A stretch of 64,000 bases of DNA from Pinus tabuliformis (taxonomy: Eukaryota > Streptophyta > Pinopsida > Pinales > Pinaceae). The stretch is from assembly GCA_031772625.1 (NCBI GenBank), contig CM062817.1:887454184-887518183 (forward strand), written 5' to 3'. Each line of letters opens with the position of its first letter. Within the stretch, counting starts at the first letter, position 1. The notes below the pieces were generated by a model. The model had not been told where the DNA came from. It was given only the letters and a program-made list of their open reading frames with translations, and made no database searches. A program made the position numbers and the translations under genes. Shown here in pieces: positions 1-13,200 of this stretch.

Positions 1-904
1 AGTAAAATATTTTAATATATAAAACAAATGAAAATAAAAAATGTATTATAGTTAAAACATTTGATTAGTGTTCCTTAAAATGAATGAGATGTGTCATGTG
101 TAATTTCTTGCATACTTAGCATGGAGTTGACACATGTTGTCTTTGTGTGTGTATACCAACATAGATCCATGTTAACCACATAGATATCAAGTGCTAGGAG
201 GGATCAAACCTCTCGAGGTGCAAACATTTTTTTCAAGTTTTGCACTCTAAAAGAGGAGGTTTGTAACTCAAGAGATTTAGAGATTTGATCCCTTTCGGCC
301 TCATATATTTAAAGTTAACATGGATCTATTCTAGTTTAATTATCAACAATTATTAGGTAGATAGTAGGGATTTAATCCTCACCATATATTTTTAATAGTA
401 ATCAAGATGAAGGAATTTCAAAGGTAATTATGTCATTTTTACTTCTCAATTTAATTAAAATAAATGTCATGTACACGCATATCAAGTTTCCATTTGATTT
501 TTATTTATGACATTTAATTCTTATTGTTTATTGTTGCTTTACTATATTTTTCTTATTACATCTTTTTATATATATAGTTAATTCATATATTAATTCCTTT
601 TATAATAATAGTAATAATAAAGTTATAATTTCATTATTTTTTCTGATTTATTTTAATCTTGTAAAATGTATATAAGGTAAGTGCTTATAGTATGAATTGA
701 TGCACATCAACATTTATTGACCATTTAATTTATATAGCTAAATTAGTATAACTCATGTTGAACAATTATAACCCTATAAAGCTATATTTAATATTTAGAA
801 AAATATGGTACCAAATGTGTATGTCAATATCCTATATCGTGCTAAATCTCTTTCGTATTATTTCTATAGAATTAATATAATATATCTTTTTGTATAATAA
901 AACT
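1..904. other. AT-rich stretch without a gene
   Basis: Very AT-rich sequence with long T and A runs. No open frame of note and no recognised domain were seen in any frame. The only structure I could find is the foldback repeat at 161-330, listed separately. The LINE-like coding remnants begin just after this stretch, so part of it could be LINE 5' leader, but nothing shows that directly. Confidence 0.5.
161..330. repeat. Foldback (imperfect inverted repeat), MITE-like
   Basis: The outer arms are atagatccatgttaac (from 161) and its near-exact reverse complement ending near 330. Inside them agggatcaaacctct pairs with agagatttgatccct, 14 of 15 bases. Further in, a gtgcaaa block pairs with ttttgcac. 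The fold is interrupted by loops. No convincing target-site duplication is visible, so calling it a MITE is inference from shape and size only. Confidence 0.4.
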
Positions 905-930
905 GAAATGTTATGAAAGAGGAATAGATC

Positions 931-2197
931 TTGAGCATTCAAACTAGGGTTTATATTGCAGTTGAGCTAAACTCTCATGGCTCCCCCATAGGGTGGAGGG
1001 AGGTTGGACCTTCCTTCGAGAACATGGTGGTACACCGAGCATCAAGGAAAACATCTCTCAAACCAAATAATCTCAACACACATAGAAATTATGTTCCTAG
1101 TGCAACATCACAATCTATTCATAATGAGAAAGAGAAAGATAAGACCGATCTAGAAACAATCTATCAAAATGGGAAGGAGGCCACAAACTCTAGTTCATGC
1201 CTCTCGCAAACTACGAAAACCCAAATATTTAAAATCATTTAAGATAAAGTAGGAGAAAAGATTCAGTACATGAATGATCATGCACTAATCTGCAAATTCA
1301 TTAGCACTTGGCCGTCAAAGAGACTGCTCATTGGATGTATCCAAAAATATTAACAATTGAGAGGGGATATAGAACTTAAATTGGGTTCAAAAGGCTTTCC
1401 ACAGTTATTTTCATGAATGTGAAAGACAGGGACAAGATATTCTAGGGAGTACCCTACTACTTCAATTCAACAGGGCTATATATGAAACAATGGGTGGAGA
1501 GATTTAACTCTAATAAAGAAGATTTCAACTTGCACCGATCTATCTTAGAATATATTCACTACTGCAGGAATTTTGAAACCAAGATACACTGGAGGGTATA
1601 GATAATTCCATTGATTCATTTATAATAACGCTTGAAACGACCAAACTAGGGTGACACACATTAGATACATGATTTTGTGTACTCAAATTTAACTAAACCA
1701 CTCTCAGCAAGCATCTATATTAGTTACTATGATGAAATCTGGGAGTAGCCCATATATTATGAACAAATACCTTTTAGATGTATAAAATGTCAAGAATATG
1801 GTCACCTATTTAGAGAATGCCCACTAAATCAAAACAACAACCAACACCGAATACTTAGCAAGCATACAAGGTGGGCTTTGCAAAAGTCACAAACAGAATA
1901 AAAATGACTAGGAAAGGGGCAAAGGATTCATTGATGTCAGGGAATAGAAATGAAAACCACTACACAATTCTTCAACAAGAGCTAGAAAAGCAACAAGACG
2001 CTGGGAATAAAAGGATGAGAGTAAATGATAATCTAGAAGGGAGAAAGAACAAGCAAAAACACAAGGAATTTATGGAGGAAAATCAAACACAAGAAGCACA
2101 AATAGAATATGCAGTTATGGAGGAAGAGGAACAAGAGGATATATTAGCGAAGAAACCAAAGGAAATGGCCCTTCACAGTGTGGATCTACAAACATAG
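931..2197 (+). pseudogene. LINE ORF1 remnant (DUF4283 plus CCHC zinc knuckle)
   Basis: ORF1 proteins of plant LINEs bind their own RNA. Fragments in several frames between about 1.26 and 1.75 kb read like DUF4283: HALICKFISTWPSKR, then KLGSKGF, then the YYFNSTGLYMKQWVERFN stretch. A CCHC knuckle lies at 1779-1820, read as CIKCQEYGHLFREC, the CX2CX4HX4C form. A Lys/Glu-rich tail without a recognised domain follows (1871-2197). At least three reading-frame breaks separate the pieces, so this is a pseudogene. I am confident of the family and unsure of the exact start. Confidence 0.75.
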
Positions 2198-2516
2198 CTT
2201 TAGAATGGAAATCGAAAGACCTAGCGGCAATACCAAAGGGGGAAGTTCAACTCATCATTGGAGCCTTCATCAAATATTAGGAAACACAACACAAACAAGC
2301 ATCATGTAGCTCTCCTCCTCCTCCTTCTGTTTCCTTAAGAGCAAAAATCAATTTTACTAGGGATAGCTCAAAATCTGGAAAAGAGGATTTAAAAAGGGGT
2401 AGGAAAAGTGATAGACAATTGCTTTAGGAAATGGGGGAATTCCTTATGAATACAGGTAGGGTAACATTAATGACAGAGGCTTTCCAACCTTCCCCTTCAA
2501 GGTTGCAATGAAAGTG

Positions 2517-3592
2517 ATATCCTAGAACACAAGGAATCTTAATGGTAAATCCAAACAGAGACTCCTCAAAAATAAAATTATGAAAGAAAACTTTGATATT
2601 CTGATGGCATAGGGAACTAAATGCTCAATAAAAATGCTTAAAAAAATCTCCATGGACATATGGAAAAACAAATATTTTTTAGCAAATATTTCCCAAGGGG
2701 CATCACAAGGAATTGCTATTTTTTGGACTCCTTTGCTACTCCTAGAACCATCACAACAAGAATCCACATACTTGGTTCTCATAGACCTGGTTACATCACT
2801 AATGTTCATGGCCCCACCATTACAACAAATAAGAAAACCTTCATTCAACACCTTTTGAATATTACCAACATCATTGGAAATAATTATTGGACTGTAGGAA
2901 AAGATTTCGTCACAATTAAAACTTTGTAGGAGAAAAAAGGGGGAATAAGAAGATTCAATGAGGAAGTTGATATATTCCAAGACTTCCTACAAAATTGTAA
3001 GCTAGTGGATCAAGAAACAAAGAAAGGTATATTCACTCGGAAACATAAGAGAGGAGGGGATACACAAGTATCTTGTTGGCTAGATTGTTTCCTCCTCTCT
3101 GAGTCATTATTTCTCTCAAGACTCAATTTTGAAGCCTCAATTTTTCCTAGTCGGGGATTAGATCATTGGTTTGCAGATTGGGGCGAAAGCCAAAGAGATA
3201 AACCCTTCATATTTGAAGCCTTTTGGTTAAGGCATCCTAACTTTAAAAGCTATATAGAGAAGTGGTGGGAAGAGTCAAGAATTACAGAAGGATCTATGAT
3301 GTATCAATATTAGCAAAGACTAAAATATATTAAAGGTAAGTTAAATGAATGGAATATAAAGGAATTTGGTAATATTCATGAAGCAAAGAAACAAATAGAA
3401 TAGAAAATGGAAAATATACAACAAACAATCATAAGAGAAGGCAAATCAGAGGAGATAGAGCACAAGGAATCATTACTACAACTCCAACTAGAAGAAAGAG
3501 AAAAATGGGTGAAATTTTGTGAAGACCAAAATACAAAATATGGTGGTGAAAGGAAGGAGAGAAAAACACCAAGTTTTTCCATAGATCAATGA
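2517..3592 (+). pseudogene. LINE ORF2 endonuclease domain remnant
   Basis: The domain opens at 2517 with the typical plant LINE endonuclease start, read as IS-stop-NTRNLN, where most copies have ISWNTRGLN. It continues with KQRLLKNKIMKENFDIL. Near 2.85-2.93 kb there is a weak match to the GDFN region. From 3005 an open frame of about 100 residues carries the C-terminal part, including SRGLDHW in place of the usual SDHWP block that completes the APE-type nuclease fold. A linker rich in Glu/Lys follows to 3592. The nuclease would nick target DNA to prime reverse transcription. This copy is broken by several stops. Confidence 0.75.
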
Positions 3593-3779
3593 TTCAACAC
3601 ATGCAATAAAAGATAATCTTAAGCCTCAATAACTCTCAGAACTAGATAATTGAAAATCATGAGGAAATCAAATAGGAATTAATGAACTATTTTCAAGACA
3701 TACTTAGAGAGCCAGTTAGGATATGCCAAATGAGATAAGTAAAATCACAAGACATATACCTAAGTTGGTTACGCTCGAG

Positions 3780-5120
3780 CAAAATGACGTGCTCCTTAGG
3801 GAAATCACAAAAATGAAAATGGAGGAAATAGTAATGGGAATGCCAAGAAATAAATCCCCATGACCAGATGGATTTAGGATTGAATTCTTCCAAGAATGTT
3901 GGCAAATTGTTGGAGAAAATGAATGGAATTTGGTGAAAGCCTCTAAAAGTCAACCTCCCAACTTTCAGCCCTCGATGTTACCTTCATTTCTTTAACCCCT
4001 AAAAACACCTGCTTGGAGAAGCTTGTTGATTTTCGGCCAATCACCCTATGTAATGTTATCTACAAAATTTTATCCAAAATTATTGCCAATCGTCTTAAAC
4101 CACTACTCCCCTTGCTGATTTCTTTGAAGCAATCTAGTTTTGTTGAAGGAAGGAAAATCCTAGATAGTATGTTCCTTGCACATGAACACATTCACTTTCT
4201 AACTACCTCAAAATCCCAAGGAATGATCACCAAATTGGATTTCTTAAAAGCTTATGATTGGCTAAGCTAACAATTCATATTTCACATGTTGAAAGCTTAT
4301 GGGTTCAAGTAAAGTTGGATAGGTTGGGTCATGGAGCGGGTAACAAAAGATTTTTTCTCCATCCTTGTCAATGGTTTTCCCTCTACGCCTTTCTTTCCTT
4401 TTGGAGGCTTGAGACAAGGCAACTCCATTTCGCCCTATCTTTTTCTCTTGATGGCTGATGGTTTAGGAAGAGCTATCAAACCGGTAGTTTCCCTAGGCAA
4501 GCAAAATTCTCCTTTGACTCATCAATAATTCATTGATGACACTCTTCTCACGGGGAAACCTACAATAAGAGAGGAAAAACAATTTAGAGAAATCTTGAAG
4601 GATTTTTCCAACACTTCGAGCACTGATATTAATTTTTCCAAAGTCTGGAATTTTATTCTTTAACACACCCATATCTGTTCAAGCTCACATTTATAGATTA
4701 AGGGTGTTCATAGTAGCTCCCTTCCATCCAAATACCTTGGTGTCCCTTTGGTTAAAAATCCTCTTAGAATCAAGGTCTAGGAAGATCTCATGCTAAGTAT
4801 AGAGAGGAAACTATCATGTTGGACCTTCAAATCACTCAACTTGGCTAGAAGGTTTCCTATGCTTGAATTAGTGCTTCAAGCTATACCAATGTACTTGTTC
4901 TCAACATTAGCTGCTCCGAAAGCAATCCTACAAAAAATAAGAAACATTCAGAGATCCTTCTTCTAGGGAGGTGCTAATATGGAAAATAAATGGGCTCTGG
5001 TAGCATGGGAAAAGTTATGCAATCTGAAAAATCAAGGGGGCTTAGGTTTGAGAGATCCTGAGATTCTCAGACAAGCATTAAGGGAAAAAACCTGGTGGCG
5101 ATGGATCAAGAAGCTGGGAG
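3780..5120 (+). pseudogene. LINE ORF2 reverse transcriptase remnant
   Basis: The frame at 4013-4270 carries FRPITLCNVIYKILSKIIANR, split by nothing within it, followed by the SSFVEGRKILDS block and motif A as TKLDFLKAYD. The frame at 4331-4528 has motif B as GLRQGNSISPYLFLL. Motif C is at 4529-4543 and reads FIDDT, where FADDT is usual, so both catalytic Asp codons survive. From 4.7 to 5.1 kb the conserved C-terminal part follows: SKYLGVPL, then RKLSCWTFKSLNLARR, then NQGGLGLRDP. In-frame stops and a frame change lie between the motifs. Confidence 0.85.
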
Positions 5121-6231
5121 CTATATGAAGAAAATTCTAGAAGGAGAAATATGTGTCAAGCATAGAAGATGCTCAATTAATCAAGTCAAAGGGGACATCA
5201 AAGGGTCACATATATGGAATTCAGCTTGGAAAAAGAAAAATCTCATTCATAAACACTCCTTTTGGGAAGTCAGGGATGATGATCTTGCCCTATTTTGGCA
5301 GGACCCTTGGTAGCAATGGCCAAAATTGGAAAAGGAAGGGGAACTGCATGAGCTCAAAACCCGTTTTTTGTGTAGGGTAAAAAGCTAGTCAAGCATTATT
5401 AAGAGAAACTAGTATCACAACACCAATGGAGATAGTGGGAGAGGTGCACAGTATGGACAAACAATATAAGTAATGAAACACAGGAAATCCTCATAAAAGA
5501 ACTAGAAAACAAAAAAATCAAAGCTCAATTAGGGAAGGATATCCTTTGGTGGGGACATTGGTCGAAAGGAGCTTTCACCTTAAAAGAAGCAAACAAAATA
5601 CTAGCAAGTATTGAAGGACAACCCAACATTCACAAGTGGAAGAAGTTATGGGATCTCATGCTCTGGCCTAAAGTGACCCTTTTTCTTTGGCTTCTCATAC
5701 AACATAAAATCTTAATGTGGGATAACCTCTAGAAAAAGAGGCTTTCAAGGTCTAGGTAGATGTTATTTATGCTCTGATAGAGCTAAAAATGTAGAGCATC
5801 TCTTAAACAATTGTAACTTTGTAGCTGAGTTATGGGATCAAATAGCTATAGTTTTTAGGCAATTTGATCAAAATAGGAGCAACATAATTTCAACTATAGA
5901 GGAATGGAATCTTGGGCCATTCAAAAGTGCCATAGCTAATAGATTCTTATAATTGTTCCCAATTTTTATAGTATGGGAGGTGTGGAAAGAGAGAAATGGA
6001 AAATCATTAAGGATCAAACAAAGAAGTTGGACATAATTTGGAACTCCATTGTGGTCCAAGAGATACTCCTTACTACCCCATGGTCAAGACAAGATTGGGA
6101 ATGCAACTCCAAAGATTCACAAATATTGGTGATGTTCTGAATCAATGGGTCTATATCAATCTCGATTTTCCACCCCCAATTAACACACTCAAGTCCTGGT
6201 CAATGAAAACCACCACCAACAGGTTTTGTTA

Positions 6232-6624
6232 AGTTAAACTTCCATGGAGCCTCCAAAGGAAATCTCGATCTGGTCGCCTCTGGAGGGGTATTCAGAGATG
6301 AGAAAGGGAAAATCCTACATATTTTACAGGAGATCTAGGCAAGGACACCAATAATGTGGTAGAACTCTCATCTCCCGAGCAAGGTTTCACAATAGACAAC
6401 TGTCTAAACTTTCAGACATTAGTAATTGAAGGAGACTCCAAAATCATTATATTAATGACAAAGAAACTTCAAAATGGTTCAAGTCTCACAAAGAGTACTA
6501 ATATCTGGAGAAAAATAACAAGATTGACAAGAATCAAAAGTCTCCTAGCAACAATCTCAACCCCTATTCTTTCACATATATTAAGAAAAGGAAATGCACT
6601 AGTTGAAAAAATTGCTAATGAGTG
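6232..6624 (+). pseudogene. LINE C-terminal RNase H remnant
   Basis: This opens with KLNFHGASKGNLDLVASGGVFRD, shown here only as the KLNFHGASKGN and GGVFRDEKGKIL parts, a plant RVT_3-type RNase H start in which the usual KLNFDGASKGN has lost its catalytic Asp to His. The open frame at 6356-6625 continues with LVIEGDSKIII and ends with HILRKGNALVEKIANE, matching the HI.RE.N..AD.LAN ending. The domain removes RNA from RNA:DNA hybrids. It sits directly downstream of a zf-RVT-like region (5.5-5.8 kb) and marks the end of ORF2. Confidence 0.75.
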
Positions 6625-6730
6625 ATTAAGTTATAAATATGATATTCTGGATAAGGATTGGTCACAAATGAGACCAGGAACTATAGAATTTATTTGCGAA
6701 GAAATTGTAGGAAAAAACAAGGCTCCCCAA

Positions 6731-9700
6731 TGAGGGTGCACATATGAAAGGGAAACCTCCACAAGTTGATATGAGTGCAAATCATTTAAAGTAGGGAGGC
6801 AGAGTGGCCACCAAATGGCACTTTGCATGCATGGCAATACACCTACAGTTGCAACTTCAACTATTTTGTGTGTGAGAGAAGTTAGAGGTGATGGCTCTAG
6901 GTGTGTGGAAGTTTGTACAAGGACAACCCATCCTTCCCATAGACATTCAAAGCTGACAAGTGGTAATCATGACAAGATTTGGGTGGATAATGCCATATTA
7001 TGATACTAGCTAGCTAAGGATGTGAAGGGAGGGTGACCAACAATTTATATAGCTACTTGTGGTGCTCCACCAACACAAATCCTATGGGAAATTGTAGTCT
7101 TTTGCATACATGCTATTCTTGAAACAAAAATTTTATGAACATGGCAAACCAATGCCAATCGGGTGATGGAGATAATGTTGCATGCAGGGGTGGCAATTAC
7201 TTTCAGCTACAAGTTGGTTAGCCTGGAATGCACAACTTCGGGCGCACTGCATTCACATAGGAGGAGTATCAAGTTCTCAATATTTTTCGCCTCTATCATG
7301 AACTTGTCCTCAATGGTGGATATTATTGTATCAATGTTTTTCAGGATTTTTGGTTTCATTGCATTCTAGTTCTATGTTCCCTCTCTTGCCTTGTTAATCT
7401 TGGGATGAGTTTTATGCACGGTGCTCTAGGCTGGTCCTTAAGCCTCCACGCAACTACCTTACCCTCTTGGCCTCTCTCTTTGGGTTCTCAACTTCTTTGT
7501 TTATCTTCGGTCTTTCTACTTGGGTTTTTCTTCCTCTTTTTAAGTCCCTCCCTATGATTTCATTCCCTTTCTACCTTGACTCCCCTCTCTATGTTGGTTT
7601 GTATTTTTTCTCCTTCCCTTGTGATTTTTTTCTCAGGCTAAGCTGCTCTAGGTCGTTCGGCCTCACAATTAGGCATCACCTCTCAGCATCACAACGTGAA
7701 GGGAGGAGAGGTCGATTGGGTCCCTCCCCGGCCTCCATCTCCCCTCCTCTCATTTATGGTCAAACCCGTGCTCAATCAATTGCCCATGTTGCCATCGATA
7801 GGTACAAAAACATTATTCCTAAATTTGTTCAGAGTGCTAACTCTGAAGTGGAAAACCAAGCCTAGTAGGGCAAAGGTTTTATCCATGACAGGTGTGTTGA
7901 CAGAGAAACTAGGGAATGAAATGCCAATGTAGGTAGTTCTACTAGGGCTTGCTCCTCATCCTACATGCAGACGATCAATCTATATTGGCATATCAAAACT
8001 CTCATGGGCCGAGTACTAACCAATAGAGCTGACACCTAATTGGAGGTGTTAATCCGCATGGCTAAAATTGTGGACAATGTTGACAAGCTTAACGGGAAAG
8101 TCACAAGGCTCGCAAAGGCATTGGTACATTGCGGTATTTCTTCCTTAGACAATGATAATAAACAACAGCCACCTGTATAGGTGGACTCTCATCTTGAAGT
8201 ATGAAGTGAGCCACTTCTCTTATAAGAAACACAACTCACGAAAAAGTTATGTTTATGGTTATCAGTTTTATGTTTTCTTTAAGTATATAGTTATAATTTC
8301 AGTTTAAAAAACAATATAGCTATCCACTATACTTTTAAAAAGAAAATTTTGAACATATACTACTAACCTGGTTTCCCAAGTAACAAACAAATAACTAGCA
8401 ATATTTTTCCGTATATATTTGCTTAATCATAATCAAACCTAACTTTACCCCACCCAAAATAATTAAAATCAAATCAGAATCCTCTTGTAGTACCAAAATC
8501 CTCTTCGTCAGTGTTGCTATCTTACGGACGACGTGGTATTTCCCTAAAACATGTTTCCGTCTAGAAGCGACGCTGCTACCACCATCATTGCCATATTCCT
8601 AGCGAGGTTATGGAATAGGGCCAAACAAATGTGTGATGCAATGACGTAACCTCTTGCAAATGCTTTGTTTGACTTTTTAGACGAGAGGCTTAGACTTCTA
8701 TGAGAGAAAACTTGTCTACAGCTAATGATCGACCACCAGAAGAACGTCTGTCCGCACCGAATGTTCTCACCGGCAAGGAGAGTGTTTGTCTGACTGTTAT
8801 CCAGTGAACTCTAGTATCTGTCGGACACGTAACTCTGATGATGTCAAATGACGAGATTGAAGAGCAGGTGATGAAAGGTGAGGCATCTAGTAAAAAGTTC
8901 TATATAGTTCAAAGAATTGTCATCAAAATCATCCTACAACCAGTGGCACGGTTGGTGAAGGAAATATTTTTGTAAGGATCTTAAAGTGAAATTGTCCAAC
9001 GATGTGACCTGCCAAAATAAAATGTTCCGCGAACATATAGAGCATAACAGTGAAGATGCCCATTGACGCCTTGTGATAGCAAATGCATGCCATTGTTTTA
9101 GGTGAACTGTGATAATTTTGGAAAAGACATGGCAGCATCCCACCAATAGTACACGTCAACCTAACGTTTTTATAATGGCAAATGTCGAGTTTGCAACTAT
9201 ATAGTTACCAGATTTGCCCGAATCTGTAAAAAAAATTCGGATACTCACACATCCGTCAGATTTGGCCAAATCATGTATGAAATTCGATTCGTTCTCTGTC
9301 GTAGGCCATAGGCATCGACCAATCAAGAGTGGCCATATCAATGACAGCTGGAGAAAGTCCAGTCTAAGGTTTTACACACGAGTTTGAAATTCGGATTTTC
9401 AATTGCTCCTTTGCCATTATTAATTCCAGACTTCTACAGGCCATAACTTAAACTTTTTCAGCAAATGACTAATAAAGCAGAGAATAAGGGAAAAATAATG
9501 GTTACACCTCAGCGATGCAGGAATTTCTTCACCACAACCCCGAACTGGATGCGGGTTGTAACGGAGTGCAAGAAATGAGTTGAATCCCTAGAAAAGAAAA
9601 GAATTCAGATGCAGATATGGCAGACCTGATTATTGATCCAGCCTCAGGGAAGTTTAGCATTGTGGTAGATACAGGGGCAGCCAATGTGATTATGAGAGCA

Positions 9701-9889
9701 TACAATTATTGACGCAGGCGAGGGCATAGTAAATATTGACCAGTAGATTGGCTAATTTTGACGATCTTTTCTTAATTGGAAAATTTTGAATAAATTTTTT
9801 AATAGCGAATTTATCCCTCTAAATCGATTCGAACATGGTAATTACTAGAAAGCATAACGTGGCATCCTCAGTTATTTTTTATTAACGTC
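6731..9889. other. Unassigned sequence, possibly LINE 3' tail in its first part
   Basis: From 6.73 to about 8.2 kb there are several short open frames, including overlapping ones at 7467-7865 and 7696-7932. None has a domain I recognise, and they overlap in different frames, so I do not call genes. Position suggests that part of this could be the LINE 3' region. From 8.2 to 9.9 kb I see no coding signal apart from a 31-codon open stretch at 9617-9712, listed under rejected items. Confidence 0.4.
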
Positions 9890-10045
9890 GATCGTTACTT
9901 TATATGAAGATGAGGTATTAAAAACTTTATACAGCAGATGTTAGGAAAGTGAGCGTGGATGGTTCAGAGAAGAGAATGATAACACTAAGTTTGCATATGG
10001 TAATTAAAGCCCATCTTAGCCCATTTTTCAGATATATCGAATACA
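9890..10045 (+). repeat. Local tandem-repeat unit, left part, interrupted by Copia
   Basis: A block with gatgttaggaaagtgag, an aagtttgcatatggtaat-like stretch and tatcgaatac recurs at 15.41-15.56 kb with roughly 70-75% similarity by eye. The Copia element at 10046-15276 landed in this unit, and the continuation lies from 15277. Identity as a host or transposon repeat is unknown. Confidence 0.5.
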
Positions 10046-10219
10046 ACTTAAAACAAAAAACTCACACAACTTCATTAATTTATTTGCTCAATTACATCAC
10101 ACTTATATAGGAAATATGTGCAACTAATTCCTAACCACTCACAACTAATTCTGTTCAACCACTTACAACTAATTCTGTTTAACCACTCATAACTAATTCA
10201 TTTCTGCATTATTCTCACA
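10046..10219 (-). repeat. 3' LTR of the young Copia
   Basis: 174 bp, reading TGTGAGAATAATG at its minus-strand start and TTTTAAGT at its end. It is identical to the partner at 15103-15276. It holds about three head-to-tail copies of a 24-25-bp unit built on caactaattctgtt. The ends TG...GT are not the canonical TG...CA. Confidence 0.9.
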
Positions 10220-13200
10220 TCCTCCCTTAATGGAGAAATGGATTTTCTACAATACCTAACTGACTTCTAAAAACTTCAAATTTGATTTTACCAAGGGGCT
10301 TAGTAAATATATCAGCCACATTATCCTTGGTGTTACAAAATATTAATCCAATTTCATTTGTCTCAATTTTCTCACGTACAAAGTGGTACTGTAACCCAAC
10401 GTGTTTTGTTCTAGCATGGTAAACTGGATTATGTGCTAATTTGATAGCACTCTGATTATCACAATTGATACATGTTGCACCACTTTGCGCTTCTTCAAGA
10501 TCCGCAAGAATTCTCCGCAACCAAATAGCTTCACAGGTGGCATTGGTCAAAGCTTTGTACTCTGATTCTGTTGAAGATAAAGAAACAGTTGGCTGTTTCT
10601 TACTACTCCAAGATACGACCCCTGATCCAATATGAAACCCCTGATCCAATATGAAATGCATAGCCAGAGGTAGATCGTCTGTCATCTGGATTTCCTGCCC
10701 AATCTGAATCAGAAAAACCTGTCAGTGCAACATCAAATACATCAGTATACATAATACCAAGATTCACTGTTCCCTTTAAGTATCGGAGAACTTTCTTTGC
10801 AGCATTCCAGTGATTTCCTGAAGGCTTAGCCATGAATTGACTAAGGATACTGACTGAGTATGCAATGTCTGGCCTGGTAGTGGTGAGATAGTTCAAACTT
10901 CCCACTAACTGACGATATAATGTTCCATCTGCCTCTTTCGAACCATCTTCTTTGTACAACTTTGCATTCTGTTCTAAGGGAGTTGACATAGCTTTGCAAT
11001 CTGTCATATTGAACTTTTTAAGAATCTCCTTTGTATATTTGCTTTGAGTGATCAAAGTTTTACCAGTTTCTCTCCATACCTCAATGCCTAAACAGTAATG
11101 CATTTCACCCAAATCTTTCATTTCAAAATCCTGTGACAACTGAACTTTAATTTCTTCAATTAACTTGTGAGCACTGCCTGTTATAATGAGATCATCCACA
11201 TACAAAGATATTAAAGCAACATTTCCTTTTTCATCTTTCTTAACATACAAGTTAGGATCATTTTTGCTTTTCACAAACCCATTCTGAAGAAAGAAGGTAT
11301 CAATCTTTACATACCATGATCTTGGTGCCTGTTTCAAACCATACAATGCCTTTCTTAACCTGCAAACCAGATGCTCCTGTCCCTGTTTGACAAACCCTTC
11401 AGGTTGAACCAAATAAACTTCTTCCTTTAAATCACCATTTAGAAAAGCAGATTTGACATCCATTTGATGTATATTCCAATTATATTTTGTGGCTAAGGCA
11501 ATCAGTAATCTAATTGTATTCAACTTAGCTACTGGTGCAAAAGTGTCTTCATAATCAATTCCCTCCTTTTGAGCATATCCTTTTGCTACTAATCTTGCCT
11601 TAAATTTATCAACTGTACCATCTGCTTTAAATTTTGTTTTGTACAACCATTTGCTTCCAATTGGAACTTTATTTTCAGGAAGTTTCACTAATTCCCATGT
11701 TTGATTTTTCATAATAGAAGCATACTCATCATTCATAGCATTAATCCATGGTTCATGTTGTTTAGCCTGCTCATAATCAATTGGTTCTTCAACATTCATT
11801 ATATTAGACATTAAGGCATAGTCTCTATACCTTTCAGGAAGCCGAGTCTGTCGGGACGACCTTCTTGGTGTGAGTGTTCCATCCATGATTCGTTGGCTTT
11901 GAGGTGTATCACCTCCTTGTGATGACTCACTGCTGCTAGATGTGCTCATACTGCTGCGATCATCCTGATCCTGTACCTGTCCCTGTACCTGGACCTGTTC
12001 CTGTTCCTGCTTAATCAAAGTATCAAGCTTGAGATGTGCATCATTAGAAATATGCCATGTATCATTCTTTGTGTTACTTTTATCAGTTTGCTCATGAAAC
12101 AATACATCACGACTTGCAAATAGTTTATGGGAACTTGGATCAAACAATTTATAGGCTTTCTGATCCGTACAATATCCAATGAAAACACACTTGATGGACT
12201 TGGCATCAAGTTTGCTTCTGTTAGCCTTAGGAATATGAGCAAAAGCAGTACATCCAAAGACTTTGAAATGACTCACATCAGGTTTATAACCATAAAGAAC
12301 CTCAAAAGGAGTTTGAAAAACTAATTTCTTAGTAGGACATCGATTCTTCAGATAAACAGCAGTATTAATGGCTTCTGCCCAGAAACCATTAGAGATGTTC
12401 TTACCTTGCAGCATACTACGAGTAGATTCCACCAAGGTTCTATTCCATCGCTCTGCAACACCATTTTGCTGAGGGGTATGTGGCACTGTGAACTGTTGTT
12501 GAATTCCATTAGATTTACAATAGGTGTTAAATGCTTTTGATTTATATTCACCCCCTTGATCAGATCTGAGTATTTTGATGCACTTTCCTGTTTGTTTTTC
12601 AACCATATTTCGAAACTCTTTAAAATACTCAAATATGTCACTTTTCCTTCTAACGAAATAGACCCAGGTATATCTAGATCTATCATCAATAAAAATAACA
12701 AAGTATGAAGCACCACCAAGAGACCTAGTTTGCATAGGTCCACATACATCGGTGTGAATTAATTCAAGTATATCATACTTTCGTTTCTCAGTATGAACAG
12801 GAAACTCTTCTCTATGCTGCTTACCAAGTGCACAAGCTTCACATGGTAAATGTTCACACTTCATAACAGGAAGACCTTCAACCATTGATTTCCTTTGTAA
12901 CAACGATAAATCATTGTAATTTAGGTGCCCATACCTGTGATGCCATAATACTGCTGTCGATGTCTCTGTGGATGTCAATGCAACATGGCGCTTGACTGTC
13001 ACATCCAATCTGTACAATCCTCCAACCCTGGTACCTGTAGAAACAACCTTGTAGTGGTCCTGAACATCTTTCACTATACACCCCAATTTACCAAATTCTA
13101 CTTTTAAATGATTATCAGTGATAGTGGAAACAGATAGCAAATTCTTTTTGAGAGCAGGTACATACATCACATTATGAATCTGTCGCATTTGTCCATTAGG

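Larger units (their letters stand above)
905..6730 (+). mobile_element. Decayed L1-type LINE (non-LTR retrotransposon)
   Basis: The parts run in normal LINE order on the plus strand: ORF1 with a DUF4283-like region and CCHC knuckle (0.93-2.2 kb), apurinic endonuclease (2.5-3.6 kb), reverse transcriptase (3.8-5.1 kb), a zf-RVT-like region (about 5.5-5.8 kb) and RNase H (6.23-6.62 kb). Every domain is cut by stops and frame changes, so the copy cannot encode its proteins. Plant L1 elements that carry both a DUF4283/zinc-knuckle ORF1 and a C-terminal RNase H are well known. The 5' end is set by the first ORF1 similarity. The 3' end is not resolved: no clear poly-A tail or TSD was found, and sequence to about 8.2 kb may be 3' tail. 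Confidence 0.85.

Noticed and set aside
7467-7932. Two overlapping open frames after the LINE
   Set aside because: They overlap in different frames, have no recognised domain, and lie in low-complexity, T- and C-rich sequence.
9617-9712. 31-codon open stretch containing VVDTGAANVIM, similar to an aspartic protease active-site motif
   Set aside because: Far too short, with no supporting LTR, gag or reverse-transcriptase sequence nearby. A four-residue motif can arise by chance.
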